From Aquibium sp. ELW1220 (GTDB lineage Bacteria > Pseudomonadota > Alphaproteobacteria > Rhizobiales > Rhizobiaceae): 64,000 nt of DNA. Under the pieces are notes generated by a model. The model was not told where the DNA came from. It was given only the letters and a program-made list of their open reading frames with translations, and made no database searches. Each line of letters begins with the position of its first letter. Positions within the stretch are counted from its first letter, which is position 1. Shown here piece by piece: positions 29,028 to 37,510 of this stretch. The position numbers and the translations under genes are program-made. Location of the stretch: the NCBI RefSeq assembly GCF_030398385.1, contig NZ_JAOAOQ010000021.1, positions 675-64,674 of the forward strand. Reading direction: 5' to 3'.

Positions 29028-29258
29028 GGGCATGAAAATCTCGGCAAGACCGTCCTTCCATGCCGGACCGCCATCGGCGCCCGACACCGCCGGCGGAGTG
29101 CTGCTCGAGCCTGGTCGCCGGCAAGGCTTGCGGCTGTGGAAACCCCGCCGTCCTCTCCGGCGAGGCAGTTCCTGCCACGGCACGGCCGAAACACAGCGGA
29201 ACCGGATTCCGCGTGGGCCTCACACGGCGCAAGGCGAAACCCTTGCGCATCGATACCT

Positions 29259-29276
29259 GTCGATCCATATATCGAC
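29259..29276. promoter_or_regulatory. Candidate ArsR-family operator
   Basis: GTCGAT and ATCGAC form perfect 6-base arms around CCATAT, ending one base before the ATG of the ArsR-type gene. A repressor bound here would block translation start or transcription of its own gene and the downstream reductase. Confidence 0.6.
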
Positions 29277-29277
29277 C

Positions 29278-29589
29278 ATGACCGATCTAAACATCGACAT
29301 CGATCGAGACGCGATCCTGAAGGCGCTGGCGAGTCCGGTGCGGCGGGAGATGCTGGCCTGGCTGAAGGAGCCGGCGAAGCACTTCTCCGACGAACACCAT
29401 CCGCTGGAGATGGGCATCTGTGCGGGCCAGTTCGAACGCTGCGGCCTGTCGCAGTCGACGATCTCCTCGCATCTGTCGGCGCTTGTGGCCAGCGGTCTCG
29501 TCACGCAGCGGCGGGTCGGCCAGTGGGCCTTCTACCAGCGCAACGAGCCGGTGATCGCAGCCTTCCGCGCCGCGCTCGACGATCTCTGA
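29278..29589 (+). CDS. ArsR-family helix-turn-helix regulator
   Basis: A 103-residue winged-helix protein. The HTH reads DAILKALASPVRREMLAWLKEP at the start and QSTISSHLSALVASGLVTQRRVGQWAFYQRN for the recognition and wing region. Two cysteines, Cys48 (GICAG) and Cys55 (ERCGLS), precede the recognition helix and could sense electrophiles or metals; the classical ELCVCDL arsenite motif is absent. It is followed after 43 bases by an old yellow enzyme gene, so it probably controls an electrophile-detoxifying reductase. Confidence 0.85.
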   Translation: MTDLNIDIDRDAILKALASPVRREMLAWLKEPAKHFSDEHHPLEMGICAGQFERCGLSQSTISSHLSALVASGLVTQRRVGQWAFYQRNEPVIAAFRAALDDL

Positions 29590-29632
29590 CGATCGGTCTC
29601 TGTCCAACCTCCTCCCAAGCAAAGGACTTCCC

Positions 29633-30760
29633 ATGACCTCGCTCTTCGATCCGACCAAGGTCGGCGCCATATCGGTCGCCAACCGCATCGCCATGGCGCC
29701 GCTGACCCGCAACCGTTCGCCGAACGCGGTGCCCGGCCCCTTCGCCGTCGAATACTACACGCAGCGCGCCGCCGCCGGCCTGCTGATCACCGAGGCGACA
29801 GCCATCTCGCAGCAGGGGCAGGGCTATGCCGACGTGCCGGGCCTCTACGGCGCCGATCAGCTCGCAGCCTGGCGCGGTGTGACGGATTCGGTCCACGCGG
29901 CGGGCGGAAAGATCGTGACGCAGATGTGGCATGTCGGCCGCATCTCGCATGACAGCCTGCAGCCGGGCGGCGGCAAGCCGGTCGCACCGTCGGCGATCCG
30001 CGCCAAGTCGAAGACCTATCTCGTCAACGCCGACGGCACGGGCACCTTTGCAGAGACGTCCGAGCCCCGGGCGCTGGACATCGCCGAGATTCCCGGCATC
30101 GTGGAGGACTACCGCCGCGCGGCGAAGGCATCGGTGGGCGAGGCAGGCTTCGACGGCGTCGAGATTCACGCGGCGAACGGCTACCTGATCGACCAGTTCC
30201 TGCGTGCCGACAGCAACCACCGCACCGACGCCTATGGCGGCTCGATCGAGAACCGCGCCCGCTTCCTGTTCGAGGTGGTCGATGCGGTGGTGGAAGCTGC
30301 CGGCGCAGACCGCGTCGGCATCCGCCTTTCGCCGGTGACGCCGGCCAATGACGCGTCGGACCCCGATCCGCAGCCGCTGTTCGAGCATGTGGTGAAAGGC
30401 CTTGCCACGCGGGAGCTCGCCTTCGTTCACGTGATCGAGGGCGCCACCGGCGGCGCGCGCGACTTCACCCAGGGCACGGACGCGTTCGACTGGGACGCGT
30501 TAAAGGCGGCCTATCGCGATGCCGGCGGCACCGGCGGATGGATCGTCAACAACGGCTATACCAAGGCGCTGGCGCAGGAAGCCGTGGCCAGCGGGCGAGC
30601 CGACCTCGTCGCCTTCGGCCGGCCCTTCATCGCCAATCCGGACCTGGTGGATCGCCTGCGCCGCGACCTGCCGCTCGCCGAGCCGGAGCGGGCGACGATG
30701 TATGGCGGCGGCGCAAAGGGCTACGTCGACTATCCGGCGTGGAGCGACAAGGCAGCCTGA
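29633..30760 (+). CDS. Old yellow enzyme-family alkene reductase
   Basis: A 375-residue FMN-dependent ene-reductase (NemA/OYE class). Thr25 in MAPLTRNRS tunes the flavin, His179 and Asn182 in IHAANGYLIDQFL bind the substrate carbonyl or nitro group, and the neighbouring Tyr184 completes the motif. GGSIENRARFLFEVVDAV and the C-terminal DLVAFGRPFIANPDLV are typical. It reduces activated alkenes or nitro compounds with NAD(P)H in the cytoplasm. The preceding ArsR-type gene is its likely repressor. Confidence 0.93.
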   Translation: MTSLFDPTKVGAISVANRIAMAPLTRNRSPNAVPGPFAVEYYTQRAAAGLLITEATAISQQGQGYADVPGLYGADQLAAWRGVTDSVHAAGGKIVTQMWHVGRISHDSLQPGGGKPVAPSAIRAKSKTYLVNADGTGTFAETSEPRALDIAEIPGIVEDYRRAAKASVGEAGFDGVEIHAANGYLIDQFLRADSNHRTDAYGGSIENRARFLFEVVDAVVEAAGADRVGIRLSPVTPANDASDPDPQPLFEHVVKGLATRELAFVHVIEGATGGARDFTQGTDAFDWDALKAAYRDAGGTGGWIVNNGYTKALAQEAVASGRADLVAFGRPFIANPDLVDRLRRDLPLAEPERATMYGGGAKGYVDYPAWSDKAA

Positions 30761-30788
30761 CCGTCGCAGCGACAAGACGGGCGGCGCG

Positions 30789-31193
30789 TCAGGGCGCCGT
30801 CCAGTCTTCCACGGCCAGCCCTGGCACGTGCCGGAACGCCGCGTCGCCGGTGACGAGCGTCGCGCCCGCCTCCAGCGCGTGCGCGGCGATCAGGAGGTCG
30901 AGGGGCCGGAGGGAGATGCCGCTGCGGCGCATATCGGCACGCAACTTGCCGTAGAGATCGCCAGTCGCTTCGGTCCACGGCAGGACCATGATCTCCCGAA
31001 GGAAATCTCCCATGCTCCTCGCAAGCCTGCGAGCCTCCGCTTTCCACTCGAGGCCATAGACGATCTCACCGTAGGTGATCGACGATATTGCGATCGCATC
31101 TCCGCCGATCTGATCCATCCGGCGGTCGAGGGCCGATGAGCGGCGATGGACGGCCATGCTCACGGCATTGGTATCCAGCAGGTAGAGCATCAT
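30789..31193 (-). CDS. vapC: VapC-type PIN-domain ribonuclease toxin
   Basis: A 134-residue PIN-domain nuclease. The acidic metal-binding residues are present at Asp7 (LLDTNA), Glu43 (YGEIVYGL), Asp99 (RPLDLLIAAHAL) and Asp117 (TGDAAF). It would cleave RNA, usually tRNA, when freed from its antitoxin. Its ATG overlaps the stop of the antitoxin gene by four bases (ATGA). All catalytic residues are intact, so the module looks functional. Confidence 0.9.
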   Translation of the reverse strand: MMLYLLDTNAVSMAVHRRSSALDRRMDQIGGDAIAISSITYGEIVYGLEWKAEARRLARSMGDFLREIMVLPWTEATGDLYGKLRADMRRSGISLRPLDLLIAAHALEAGATLVTGDAAFRHVPGLAVEDWTAP

Positions 31194-31453
31194 GCCAGCG
31201 GGTCATCCCGCTCATGAACACCCTGATCCCGGTCCTCCAGGAAGCCTTCGAGTTCCCAATCGGGAATCTCGGCACGAGACTTGAAGAAGGCGTCGAACGA
31301 GCCCGTCCGCTCCATCCGCTTCGGCGCCAGGATCACCTCGCCGGGATTGGGCCCGGGCCGGAACTCCACCTCCGTGCCCTCGAAGCGGAACCGGTCGGGG
31401 ATGCGGACGGCCTGGCTGTCGCCGTCCCTGAACAGCTTTCCGATCTCGCCCAT
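31190..31453 (-). CDS. vapB: VapB-type antitoxin
   Basis: An 87-residue antitoxin with the AbrB/MazE-like swapped-hairpin DNA-binding domain: MGEIGKLFRDGDSQAVRIPDRFRF, then VEFRPGPNPGEVILAP. The acidic and aromatic C-terminal tail (PDWELEGFLEDRDQG) would wrap and inhibit VapC. The start at MGEIGKLF is chosen since it matches the usual VapB N terminus; a longer in-frame ATG lies 12 codons upstream. It precedes and is coupled to vapC. Confidence 0.87.
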   Translation of the reverse strand: MGEIGKLFRDGDSQAVRIPDRFRFEGTEVEFRPGPNPGEVILAPKRMERTGSFDAFFKSRAEIPDWELEGFLEDRDQGVHERDDPLA

Positions 31454-31519
31454 CGCAATCACCTCGCAGCCGCGTTCGGTGCGAACCATAGCATTGCGCG
31501 GCCCGTCCGGCCAATGCGC

Positions 31520-32500
31520 TCACCCGCGCCGCATCCGCACCGGCGGCTTGCCGAAGGCACTGGAGAAGGCGCGGCTGAAGGCGGCGGCGGAGGAGAAGCC
31601 CGTGCGCGCGGCGATGTCGGCCATTGGCTCGGCGGTGTCGAGCACGAGGCGGCGGGCGGCGTTGAGGCGCAGGCGCAGAGAGTAGGCGCCGGGCGTCTCG
31701 CCGATGGCGGCGGTGAAGATCTTCTCCAGGGTGCGCGCCGTGATGCCGACACGCCGTGCGATGGCCGAGACGGGGAGCGGCCGGTCGACATGGCTCTCCA
31801 TCAGTCTTATCGCCTGGGCAAGCCGCGGGTCGTAGCCGTCGAGGCGGCCGAGCGAGACGAGCGGCTGGGCGTCGGTGGCCGCCCGCGCCTGATCGTAGAT
31901 GAAGACCGAGGCGACATCGAGCGCTGCCGCCATCCCGAGCCGAGAGCGGATGAGCTGCAGCATCAGGTCGAAGGTCGGCGAGGCGCCGCCGGTGGTGAAG
32001 ACCGGCCCGTCGATCACGTAGCGATCGGGCCGCACGTCGACGCCGGGGAAGGCGGCGGAGAAATCCTCCAGGTCCTCCCAGTGGGTGGTGGCTGCGCGGC
32101 CCTCGAGCAGGCCGGCGCGGGCGACGAGCCAGCCGCCGGCCTCGACGCCGCCGACGGCGCGCGCCGACCGCGCCGCCCTGCGGAAGGCGGCGAGGAGCGG
32201 GCCGGACGAACCTGCGCGGGTGCCAAAACCGCCGATCGCGACCAGAACGTCATGTCGGGCGGTGGGATCGAGCGTGCCGGTGACCGCGATCGGCAGGCCG
32301 GCCGTCGTGAGGGGCGGCTTGCCGTCGATGGAGACGATCGACCAGTCGAACAGGGTCTCGCCCGCCACCCGGTTGGCCGCCCGCAGCGGATCGATCGCCG
32401 AGGCCACGCACATCAGGGAGGCGCCGGACAGGACGAGGAAGGTCAGCCGCAGCGGCGTGGGGTCTGGAACGAAGATGGAGCGCGCTTCGCTTTTCGACAT
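31520..32500 (-). CDS. GlxA/CdhR-type AraC regulator with DJ-1/PfpI domain
   Basis: A 326-residue regulator with an N-terminal class I glutamine amidotransferase-like (DJ-1/PfpI) domain (about 18-195) and a C-terminal AraC HTH (about 215-325, ending RTGFSSAAAFSRAFSSAFGKPPVRMRR). This layout is shared by GbdR, CdhR and ArgR-type regulators that respond to quaternary amines and amino acids. The usual catalytic Cys of the amidotransferase fold is replaced (GGVEAGGWLVARAGLLEG), as expected for a ligand sensor. It is divergent from the BKACE/carnitine dehydrogenase genes, so it is most likely the carnitine-responsive activator CdhR. Confidence 0.8.
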   Translation of the reverse strand: MSKSEARSIFVPDPTPLRLTFLVLSGASLMCVASAIDPLRAANRVAGETLFDWSIVSIDGKPPLTTAGLPIAVTGTLDPTARHDVLVAIGGFGTRAGSSGPLLAAFRRAARSARAVGGVEAGGWLVARAGLLEGRAATTHWEDLEDFSAAFPGVDVRPDRYVIDGPVFTTGGASPTFDLMLQLIRSRLGMAAALDVASVFIYDQARAATDAQPLVSLGRLDGYDPRLAQAIRLMESHVDRPLPVSAIARRVGITARTLEKIFTAAIGETPGAYSLRLRLNAARRLVLDTAEPMADIAARTGFSSAAAFSRAFSSAFGKPPVRMRRG

Positions 32501-32574
32501 TTCGGATTCGTATTATGTGAAGCGCATGGGTGCAAGGCGGAGGAAGCTGCAGCGACAATTGATCGAAGCGCTTG

Positions 32575-32715
32575 CCCCCTCTCCGTCTCGGGCTTTGCCC
32601 GAGCCACCTCTCCCCCACTTCGTGAGGGGAGAGGATGGGCACCCGGGCTGCCGGCTGGTCATCCTCTCCCCCGGGCAGGGGGAGAGGTGGCTGCCGTAGG
32701 CAGACGGAGAGGGGG
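32575..32715. repeat. Palindromic intergenic repeat (CCCTCTCC family)
   Basis: Terminal arms CCCCCTCTCCGTCT (32575-32588) and AGACGGAGAGGGGG (32702-32715) enclose nested hairpins with ACCTCTCCCCC and GGGGGAGAGGT words. It differs from the RIME-like copies in sequence but has a similar two-hairpins-per-arm design. It fills most of the regulatory gap between the CdhR-like and BKACE genes. Confidence 0.8.
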
Positions 32716-32745
32716 TGCTCGGCGCCATCCGGAGGGACCTGTTCA

Positions 32746-33663
32746 ATGCCGCTATCCATGAACCGCGAGGTCTTCATCACCTGCGCCGTCACCGGCTCGG
32801 GCGGGACGCAGGACCGCAGCCCGCACGTGCCGCGTTCGCCGAAGGAGATTGCCGACTCGGCCATTGCGGCGGCGAAGGCGGGTGCTGCCGTCGTGCACTG
32901 CCACGTGCGCGATCCGGAGACCGGCAAGCCGCGCCGCGACGTTTTGCTCTACCGCGAAGTGACCGAGCGCATCCGCGACGCCGAGGTGGACGTGGTGCTG
33001 AACCTGACCGCCGGCATGGGCGGCGACATGGTGTTCGGCGATGTCGAGAATCCGCTGCCGCTGAAGGCGCAAGGCACCGACATGGGTGGGGCGTCGAACC
33101 GCGTCGAGCACGTCCGCCAGTGCCTGCCGGAAATCTGCACGCTCGACTGCGGCACGATGAATTTCGCCGAGGCCGACTACGTGATGACCAACACGCCCGG
33201 CATGCTGCGCGCCATGGGCGGGATGATGACGGCGATGGGCGTGAAGCCCGAGATCGAGGCCTTCGACACCGGGCACCTGTGGTTCGCCAAGCAACTCGTC
33301 GAGGAGGGCACGCTGGCGCCTCAGGCGCTGGTGCAGCTCTGCATGGGCGTGCCCTGGGGCGCGCCGGACGACCTCAACACCTTCATGGCCATGGTCAACA
33401 ACGTGCCGTCCGACTGGACCTGGTCGGCCTTCTCGCTCGGCCGCCACCAGATGGCCTATGTCGCGGCGGCGGTGCTGGCCGGCGGCAACGTGCGGGTGGG
33501 GCTCGAGGACAATCTCTGGCTCGACAAGGGCGTGCTGGCCACCAATGCGCAGCTGGTCGAGCGTGCCGTGACGATCATCGAGACCATGGGCGCGCGGGTG
33601 ATCGGGCCGGCTGAGGTGCGCCAGAAGCTCGGGCTCACGAAGCGGGCGCCGGTGGCGGCGTAG
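32746..33663 (+). CDS. BKACE (DUF849) enzyme, probable 3-dehydrocarnitine cleavage enzyme
   Basis: A 305-residue beta-keto acid cleavage enzyme. The Zn site is HCHVRDPETG (His51, His53) with Glu254 in VGLEDNLWLDKG, both characteristic of the family. Such enzymes condense a beta-keto acid with acetyl-CoA to give acetoacetate and a new CoA ester. The next metabolic gene is carnitine dehydrogenase, whose product 3-dehydrocarnitine would be converted to betainyl-CoA (the CdhC reaction). GGAGGG precedes the ATG at 32746; a second ATG four codons on is also possible. Confidence 0.87.
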   Translation: MPLSMNREVFITCAVTGSGGTQDRSPHVPRSPKEIADSAIAAAKAGAAVVHCHVRDPETGKPRRDVLLYREVTERIRDAEVDVVLNLTAGMGGDMVFGDVENPLPLKAQGTDMGGASNRVEHVRQCLPEICTLDCGTMNFAEADYVMTNTPGMLRAMGGMMTAMGVKPEIEAFDTGHLWFAKQLVEEGTLAPQALVQLCMGVPWGAPDDLNTFMAMVNNVPSDWTWSAFSLGRHQMAYVAAAVLAGGNVRVGLEDNLWLDKGVLATNAQLVERAVTIIETMGARVIGPAEVRQKLGLTKRAPVAA

Positions 33664-33696
33664 CCGAGAAGGATCAGTTCGACGTGGCATTCCCTC

Positions 33697-33856
33697 GCGC
33701 CCCCCTCTGTCCTGCCGGACATCTCCCCCACACGGGGGGAGATCGGCTGGCGCGGACGGTTTCGCCAATCGCCGCGGCTGTGGGAAGTGCAGAAGCATCG
33801 AAGCTGCCGATCTCCCCCCTCGTGGGGGAGATGTCCGGCAGGACAGAGGGGGGCGC
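33697..33856. repeat. RIME-like element, copy 4 (GTCC subtype)
   Basis: A 160-base element with GCGCCCCCCTCTGTCCTG ends in inverted orientation. The inner hairpins differ slightly between arms (CACACGG left, CCTCGTG right). The core runs GGCTGGCGC to CTGCCGAT. It lies between the BKACE and carnitine dehydrogenase genes. Confidence 0.9.
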
Positions 33857-33895
33857 CGTAGGGCGCTGCCGCCTCCATGAACCGGAGTTCTCATC

Positions 33896-34951
33896 ATGAC
33901 CATCAAGAAGGCAGCCTGCATCGGCGGGGGCGTCATCGGCGGCGGGTGGATCGCGCGGCTGGCGCTGAACGGCATCGACGTTTCGGTCTACGATCCGCAT
34001 CCCGAGGCCAAGCGCAAGGTCGACGAGGTGATGGCGAATGCCCGCCGCGCCTACACGCGCATGGCGGTGAAGGGCCTGCCCAAGGAAGGCAAGGTGACCT
34101 TCGCCGGCTCGATCGCCGAGGCGGTGAAAGGCGCCGACTTCATCCAGGAGAGCGTGCCCGAGCGGCTGGACGTGAAGCTGAAGACCATCGCCGAGATCGA
34201 GGCGGCCGCGCCGGCGGATGCGCTGATCGGCTCGTCGACGTCGGGTTTCAAGGCGACCGACATGGCCAGGGACATGGCGCATCCGGAGCGCTTCCTCGTC
34301 GCCCACCCGTTCAACCCGGTCTACCTGCTGCCGATCAACGAGATCGTGCCCGGCGAGAAGACGGGCAAGGCCTTCGTCGAGCGGGCGCGGGAGGTCTACA
34401 CGTCGATCGGGATGAAGTGCGTCGTCATCAACAAGGAGATCGACGCCTTCGTCGGCAACCGGCTGCTGGAGGCTGCCTGGCGCGAGGCGCTGTGGCTGAT
34501 CAAGGACGGCATCTGCACGGTCGAGGAACTCGACGACATCATGCGCTACGGCTTCGGTCTGCGCTGGGCGCAGATGGGCATGTTCCAGACCTACCGCATC
34601 GCCGGCGGCGAGGCCGGGATGCGCCACTTCATGGCCCAGTTCGGCCCGGCGCTCGCCTGGCCCTGGACCAAGCTGATGGACGTGCCGGAGTTCAACGACG
34701 CGCTGGTCGACATGGTCGCGACACAGTCCGACGATCAGTCCGGCCAGTGGTCGATCCGCGAACTCGAGCGCATCCGCGACGAGAACCTCATCGGCATCAT
34801 GGAAGCGCTGGCCAAGGCCGAGAAGGGCAAGGGCTGGGGCGCGGGCGAACTGCACAACGCCTATGTGAAGCGGCTGGGGAAGGAGGCCGGGAAGAAGAGT
34901 TCGAAGGCGGCCGAGAAGGCGAAGGCGGAAAAGCCGCGGAAGAAGAAGTGA
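33896..34951 (+). CDS. L-carnitine 3-dehydrogenase
   Basis: A 351-residue enzyme of the 3-hydroxyacyl-CoA dehydrogenase superfamily. The NAD site CIGGGVIGGGWIARLALNG is at residues 8-26, followed by DFIQESVPERLDVK, SSTSGFKATDMA, HPFNPVYLLPINEIVPG and the C-terminal domain FVGNRLLEAAWREALWLIKDGICTVEELDDIMRYGFGLRWAQMG, the signature of carnitine dehydrogenases. It oxidises L-carnitine to 3-dehydrocarnitine. The last 25 residues are a Lys/Ala tail (KKSSKAAEKAKAEKPRKKK). Many rhizobial homologues instead continue into a hot-dog thioesterase domain, which is missing here. Confidence 0.9.
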   Translation: MTIKKAACIGGGVIGGGWIARLALNGIDVSVYDPHPEAKRKVDEVMANARRAYTRMAVKGLPKEGKVTFAGSIAEAVKGADFIQESVPERLDVKLKTIAEIEAAAPADALIGSSTSGFKATDMARDMAHPERFLVAHPFNPVYLLPINEIVPGEKTGKAFVERAREVYTSIGMKCVVINKEIDAFVGNRLLEAAWREALWLIKDGICTVEELDDIMRYGFGLRWAQMGMFQTYRIAGGEAGMRHFMAQFGPALAWPWTKLMDVPEFNDALVDMVATQSDDQSGQWSIRELERIRDENLIGIMEALAKAEKGKGWGAGELHNAYVKRLGKEAGKKSSKAAEKAKAEKPRKKK

Positions 34952-34968
34952 TGCCGGTGGCGTTGTCC

Positions 34969-35255
34969 GTGCGTCCTTCGAGGCTCGCCCGCGTATGTTC
35001 GGCTTCCGCTTGCCGACGCCGAGGGGGCTCGCACCTCAGGATGAGGGACGTTGGCGCCAGAAGCCCGGGTTCGAGGTTCAGATGAACGATCCGACGACTC
35101 TCGTCTCCGCTCTTTCTGCGGTCGCAACGAGTTGCCAGGCACCAACCATTGCGATTGGACGCATGGCGCCGACCGCCCTCATCCTGAGGTGCGAGCCCGC
35201 ACGACGGTGCAGTATCGGTCGCCAACCTTCGGCGGGCGAGCCTCGAAGGACGCAC
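34969..35255. repeat. Inverted pair of dispersed repeats (CGAAGGACGCAC/CTCAGGATGAGG type)
   Basis: The 333-base gap contains no gene. A repeat at 34969-35047 (GTGCGTCCTTCGAGGCTCGC ... CACCTCAGGATGAGG) recurs in inverted orientation at 35176-35255 (CCTCATCCTGAGGTGCGAGC ... CTCGAAGGACGCAC). This is another family of rhizobial dispersed sequence, unrelated to the RIME-like copies. Confidence 0.85.
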
Positions 35256-35284
35256 CCCGATCACCGCCGTCCGGAGGAACTCCC

Positions 35285-36448
35285 ATGCATTTCGGCCTGA
35301 CCGAGGAACAGACGCTCATCGTCGAGACCACCCGCGCCTTCGTGGAGAACGAGCTCTACCCGCACGAGCGCGAGGTGGAGCGCACGGGGCGGCTGGAGAT
35401 GGACCTGATCCGCGAGCTGCAGCAGAAGGCGATGGCGGCGGGGCTCTATGCCGCCAACATGCCCGAGGAGGTCGGCGGCGCCGGGCTCGATACGCCGACC
35501 TGGCTGCTCTACGAGAAGGAGCTCGGCCGCGCCAATTATGCGCTGCACTGGACCTGCGTCGCGCGGCCGTCGAACATCCTGCTCGCCGGCACGCCCGAGC
35601 AGAAGGAGAGATATCTCTACCCCTGCATCCGCGGCGAGACCTGGGATTGCCTGGCGATGACCGAACCGGGCGCGGGCTCCGACCTGCGCGGCATGAAGGC
35701 CTCCGCCGTGCAGGACGGGACCGACTGGGTGCTGAACGGCACCAAGCATTTCATCTCCCATGCCGACATCGCCGGCTTCGCCATCGTCTTCATGGCCTCG
35801 GGCGAGGAAGAGACCCCACGCGGGAAACGCAAGAAGATCACCGCCTTCTTCGTCGACAAGGGCACGCCGGGGTTTTCGGTGCGCGACGGCTACCGCAACG
35901 TCTCGCACCGCGGCTACACCAATGCGGTGCTGGAGTTCGACGACTGCCGGCTGCCCAGGGAGCAGGTTCTGGGCGAGGTGCATCGCGGCTTCGAGGTGGC
36001 GAATTCCTGGCTCGGCGCGACGCGCCTGCAGGTGGCCGCGACCTGCCTCGGCCGGGCGGAACGGGCGCTCAAGCACGCGATCGACTATGCCGCGAGCCGC
36101 GAGCAGTTCGGCCAGCAGATCGGCAAGTTCCAGGGCGTCTCGTTCAAGCTCGCCGACATGGCGACGGAGCTGAAGGCGGCCAATCTGCTCACCTTCGAGG
36201 CCGGCTGGAAATACGACGCCGGCACGGTGACCGACGAGGACATGGCCATGGCCAAGCTGAAGGCCACCGAGATGCTCGCCTTCGTCGCCGACGAGGCGAT
36301 CCAGATCCATGGCGGCATGGGGCTGATGGACGACCTGCCGCTAGAGCGCATCTGGCGCGATGCCCGCGTCGAGCGGATCTGGGAAGGAACCAGCGAAATC
36401 CAGCGCCACATCATCTCGCGCGCGCTGCTTCGGGCAGTGGGCGGATAG
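35285..36448 (+). CDS. Acyl-CoA dehydrogenase, probable gamma-butyrobetainyl/crotonobetainyl-CoA step
   Basis: A 387-residue FAD acyl-CoA dehydrogenase. CLAMTEPGAGSDLRGMKASA and GTKHFISHADIAGFAIV are the FAD/substrate motifs, and the catalytic base is Glu367 in RIWEGTSEIQRHI. REQFGQQIGKFQGVSFKLADM and QIHGGMGLMDDLPLERIWRDAR complete the fold. It oxidises an acyl-CoA to the 2-enoyl-CoA. Placed with CaiD and carnitine genes, gamma-butyrobetainyl-CoA to crotonobetainyl-CoA is the likely reaction (inference). It lies downstream of CDH after a repeat-filled gap. Confidence 0.88.
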   Translation: MHFGLTEEQTLIVETTRAFVENELYPHEREVERTGRLEMDLIRELQQKAMAAGLYAANMPEEVGGAGLDTPTWLLYEKELGRANYALHWTCVARPSNILLAGTPEQKERYLYPCIRGETWDCLAMTEPGAGSDLRGMKASAVQDGTDWVLNGTKHFISHADIAGFAIVFMASGEEETPRGKRKKITAFFVDKGTPGFSVRDGYRNVSHRGYTNAVLEFDDCRLPREQVLGEVHRGFEVANSWLGATRLQVAATCLGRAERALKHAIDYAASREQFGQQIGKFQGVSFKLADMATELKAANLLTFEAGWKYDAGTVTDEDMAMAKLKATEMLAFVADEAIQIHGGMGLMDDLPLERIWRDARVERIWEGTSEIQRHIISRALLRAVGG

Positions 36449-36474
36449 TGGTTGGGAGACCTTGATGCTCGACG

Positions 36475-36634
36475 GCGCCCCCCTCTGTCCTGCCGGACAT
36501 CTCCCCCACGAGGGGGGAGATCAGCCGTCACGAGAGGCTTCGCCACTCGTCGACGTCGCAGGGAGGGCGCTAACGGTGAAACTGCCGATCTCCCCCCTCG
36601 TGGGGGAGATGTCCGGCAGGACAGAGGGGGGCGC
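36475..36634. repeat. RIME-like element, copy 5 (GTCC subtype)
   Basis: A 160-base element with GCGCCCCCCTCTGTCCTG termini. Both inner hairpins read CACGAGG/CCTCGTG and pair perfectly across the arms. The core begins AGCCGTCACG and ends CTGCCGAT. It separates the acyl-CoA dehydrogenase gene from the nuclease gene. Confidence 0.9.
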
Positions 36635-36670
36635 GAAGGAGCGCGAGCCTCGCGCTGCGGAGCGCGTGCT

Positions 36671-37405
36671 TTGACCCGCGTCCGCGAATCCGACCTCTAC
36701 CTACCCGTCAAGCGCCTGCTCGAAGGGCAGGGCTATACGGTCAAGGGCGAGGTTGGCGCGGCCGACGTCGTGGCGCTGCGCGCGGGCGAGGACGAGCCCG
36801 TGATCGTCGAGCTCAAGGCCGGCTTCTCGCTCTCGCTCTTCCACCAGGCGATCGCACGGCAGGCGCTGACGGATGCGGTCTACGTCGCCGTGCCGCGCGG
36901 GTCGGGTCGTGCCTCGCTGAAGGCGCTGGCCGAGAACCGCAAGCTCTGCCGGCGGCTCGGCCTCGGGCTGATCACGGTGAAACTCGCCGACGGCTTCGTG
37001 GAAATCCATTGCGACCCCGAGCCCTACAAGCCGAGGCAGTCGAAGCCGCGCAAGGCGCGGCTGCTGAAGGAATTCTCGAAGCTTGTGGGCGACCCCAACA
37101 CCGGCGGCACGACCCGGCGTAACCTCGTGACCGCTTACCGGCAGGAGGCGCTCATGTGCCTGCGGCTGCTCGACGCCGAGGGGCCGAGCAAGGCTGCCTT
37201 GGTGGCGAAGAGCACGGGTGTGCCGCATGCTCGCCGGCTGATGGCCGACAATCATTATGGCTGGTTCGAACGCGGGTCCGCTGCCGGCATCTATGGGCTG
37301 AGCCCGAAGGGTATTGCTGCCGTCACCGACTATGCGGCCGAACTGCGAAGGCTCGCCATCGACGGCGTCGACGATTCCTCTCGCGGGGAAGCCTTCACCT
37401 CATGA
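36671..37405 (+). CDS. DUF2161-type PD-(D/E)xK phosphodiesterase-like protein
   Basis: A 244-residue protein. The N-terminal 100 residues read as a PD-(D/E)xK nuclease fold: VKRLLEGQGYTVKGEVGAADVVALR with the Asp, then PVIVELKAGFS with the E-x-K pair. A C-terminal winged-helix-like region (AALVAKSTGVPHARRLMADNHYGWFER) follows. This matches the DUF2161 family, whose role is not established. The only in-frame start before the conserved region is TTG at 36671, 37 bases after the RIME element. It is not expected in a carnitine pathway, so it marks an insertion in the cluster. Confidence 0.75.
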   Translation: MTRVRESDLYLPVKRLLEGQGYTVKGEVGAADVVALRAGEDEPVIVELKAGFSLSLFHQAIARQALTDAVYVAVPRGSGRASLKALAENRKLCRRLGLGLITVKLADGFVEIHCDPEPYKPRQSKPRKARLLKEFSKLVGDPNTGGTTRRNLVTAYRQEALMCLRLLDAEGPSKAALVAKSTGVPHARRLMADNHYGWFERGSAAGIYGLSPKGIAAVTDYAAELRRLAIDGVDDSSRGEAFTS

Positions 37406-37510
37406 TCCGTCTCGCATCCCGTCAGCGGCCTCGATGCATCTGCGCCATCACGGCGTTCTGTCGAGAAGATGATTCGCTCCATTGCGAGTTCACCGCTACG
37501 TCGAAAGGCT

